From an uncultured Prevotella sp. (GTDB lineage Bacteria; Bacteroidota; Bacteroidia; Bacteroidales; Bacteroidaceae), in contig CAMOTK010000131.1 of assembly GCA_946625715.1 (NCBI GenBank), positions 1-5,611 of the forward strand: a stretch of 5,611 nucleotides of DNA. The letters run 5' to 3'. Position numbers and translations under genes: made by a program. Under the pieces are notes generated by a model that was not told where the DNA came from, did no database searches, and saw only the letters and a program-made list of their open reading frames with translations. Below are positions 5,534 through 5,611 of the stretch, piece by piece (the first letter of the stretch is position 1; each line of letters begins with the position of its first letter).

Positions 5534-5550
5534 ATTATTTTCTAAATAAT
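5534..5550. repeat. AT-rich palindrome just upstream of the operon -7 box
   Basis: ATTATTT (5534-5540) and AAATAAT (5544-5550) are perfect 7-bp inverted arms around TCT. The palindrome fills the spacer between the -7 box and the -33 region, where a repressor could act. Every arm base is A or T, so chance is a serious alternative. Confidence 0.25.
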
Positions 5551-5586
5551 AAGAATGTTTTTCAAGAAAAAAACTGCTGACGAACT

Positions 5587-5611
5587 TTATTTCAAGAGCG
5601 GAAACTCAGGA
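5587..5611 (-). CDS. Possible 3' end of an upstream gene, cut by the window edge
   Basis: On the minus strand the last bases of the window read PEFPLLK and then TAA (5589-5587). The other two minus-strand frames meet stops in the same stretch. The region between this stop and the promoter is AT-rich non-coding DNA. Seven residues do not allow any identification, so this is only a candidate. Confidence 0.25.

Noticed and set aside
5557..5574. GTTTTT/AAAAAC hairpin as terminator of the upstream gene
   Set aside because: The stem is six base pairs, nearly all A-T, with no following T run on the minus strand.

Overview
The window looks like chromosomal DNA from a Bacteroidales bacterium, most likely Prevotella or a close relative. 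The evidence is indirect but consistent: two perfect Bacteroidetes-type -7 promoter boxes (TAnnTTTG), A-rich rather than Shine-Dalgarno translation starts, lipoproteins with acidic residues after the lipidated cysteine, and a LruC/DUF4842-like lipoprotein of a kind common in gut and oral Bacteroidales. No mobile element, CRISPR array, rRNA or tRNA was seen.

All six complete genes lie on the minus strand. Reading in the direction of transcription (right to left), the first block is a lipoprotein with a PI-PLC X domain (4223-5479), an outer-membrane beta-barrel protein (3350-4210), a rhodanese-domain lipoprotein (2951-3331), the transcript-cleavage factor GreA (2473-2937) and a precorrin-2 C20-methyltransferase, CobI/CbiL (1747-2460). 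Gaps between these genes are only 12-18 bp, and the only recognisable promoter is at 5523-5530, so they are probably one five-gene operon. A 144-bp AT-rich gap follows, holding a GC-rich hairpin and a second promoter (1631-1638). That promoter drives a single-gene unit encoding the LruC-like lipoprotein (145-1602), which ends in a strong intrinsic terminator (78-117). The two ends of the window may carry the last codons of neighbouring genes, with weak support.

Functionally, the first two operon genes look like a cell-surface pair: a lipoprotein phosphodiesterase with an acidic export signal, and a barrel in the same membrane. The next three are housekeeping or cofactor genes with no obvious link to them. 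The LruC-like lipoprotein adds another envelope protein. I see no clearly new multi-gene system. The most worthwhile leads are the surface PI-PLC/barrel pair, the lone cobI at the end of an unrelated operon, the inverted repeats inside both promoters, and the hairpin plus short GC-rich repeat at the cobI 3' end.
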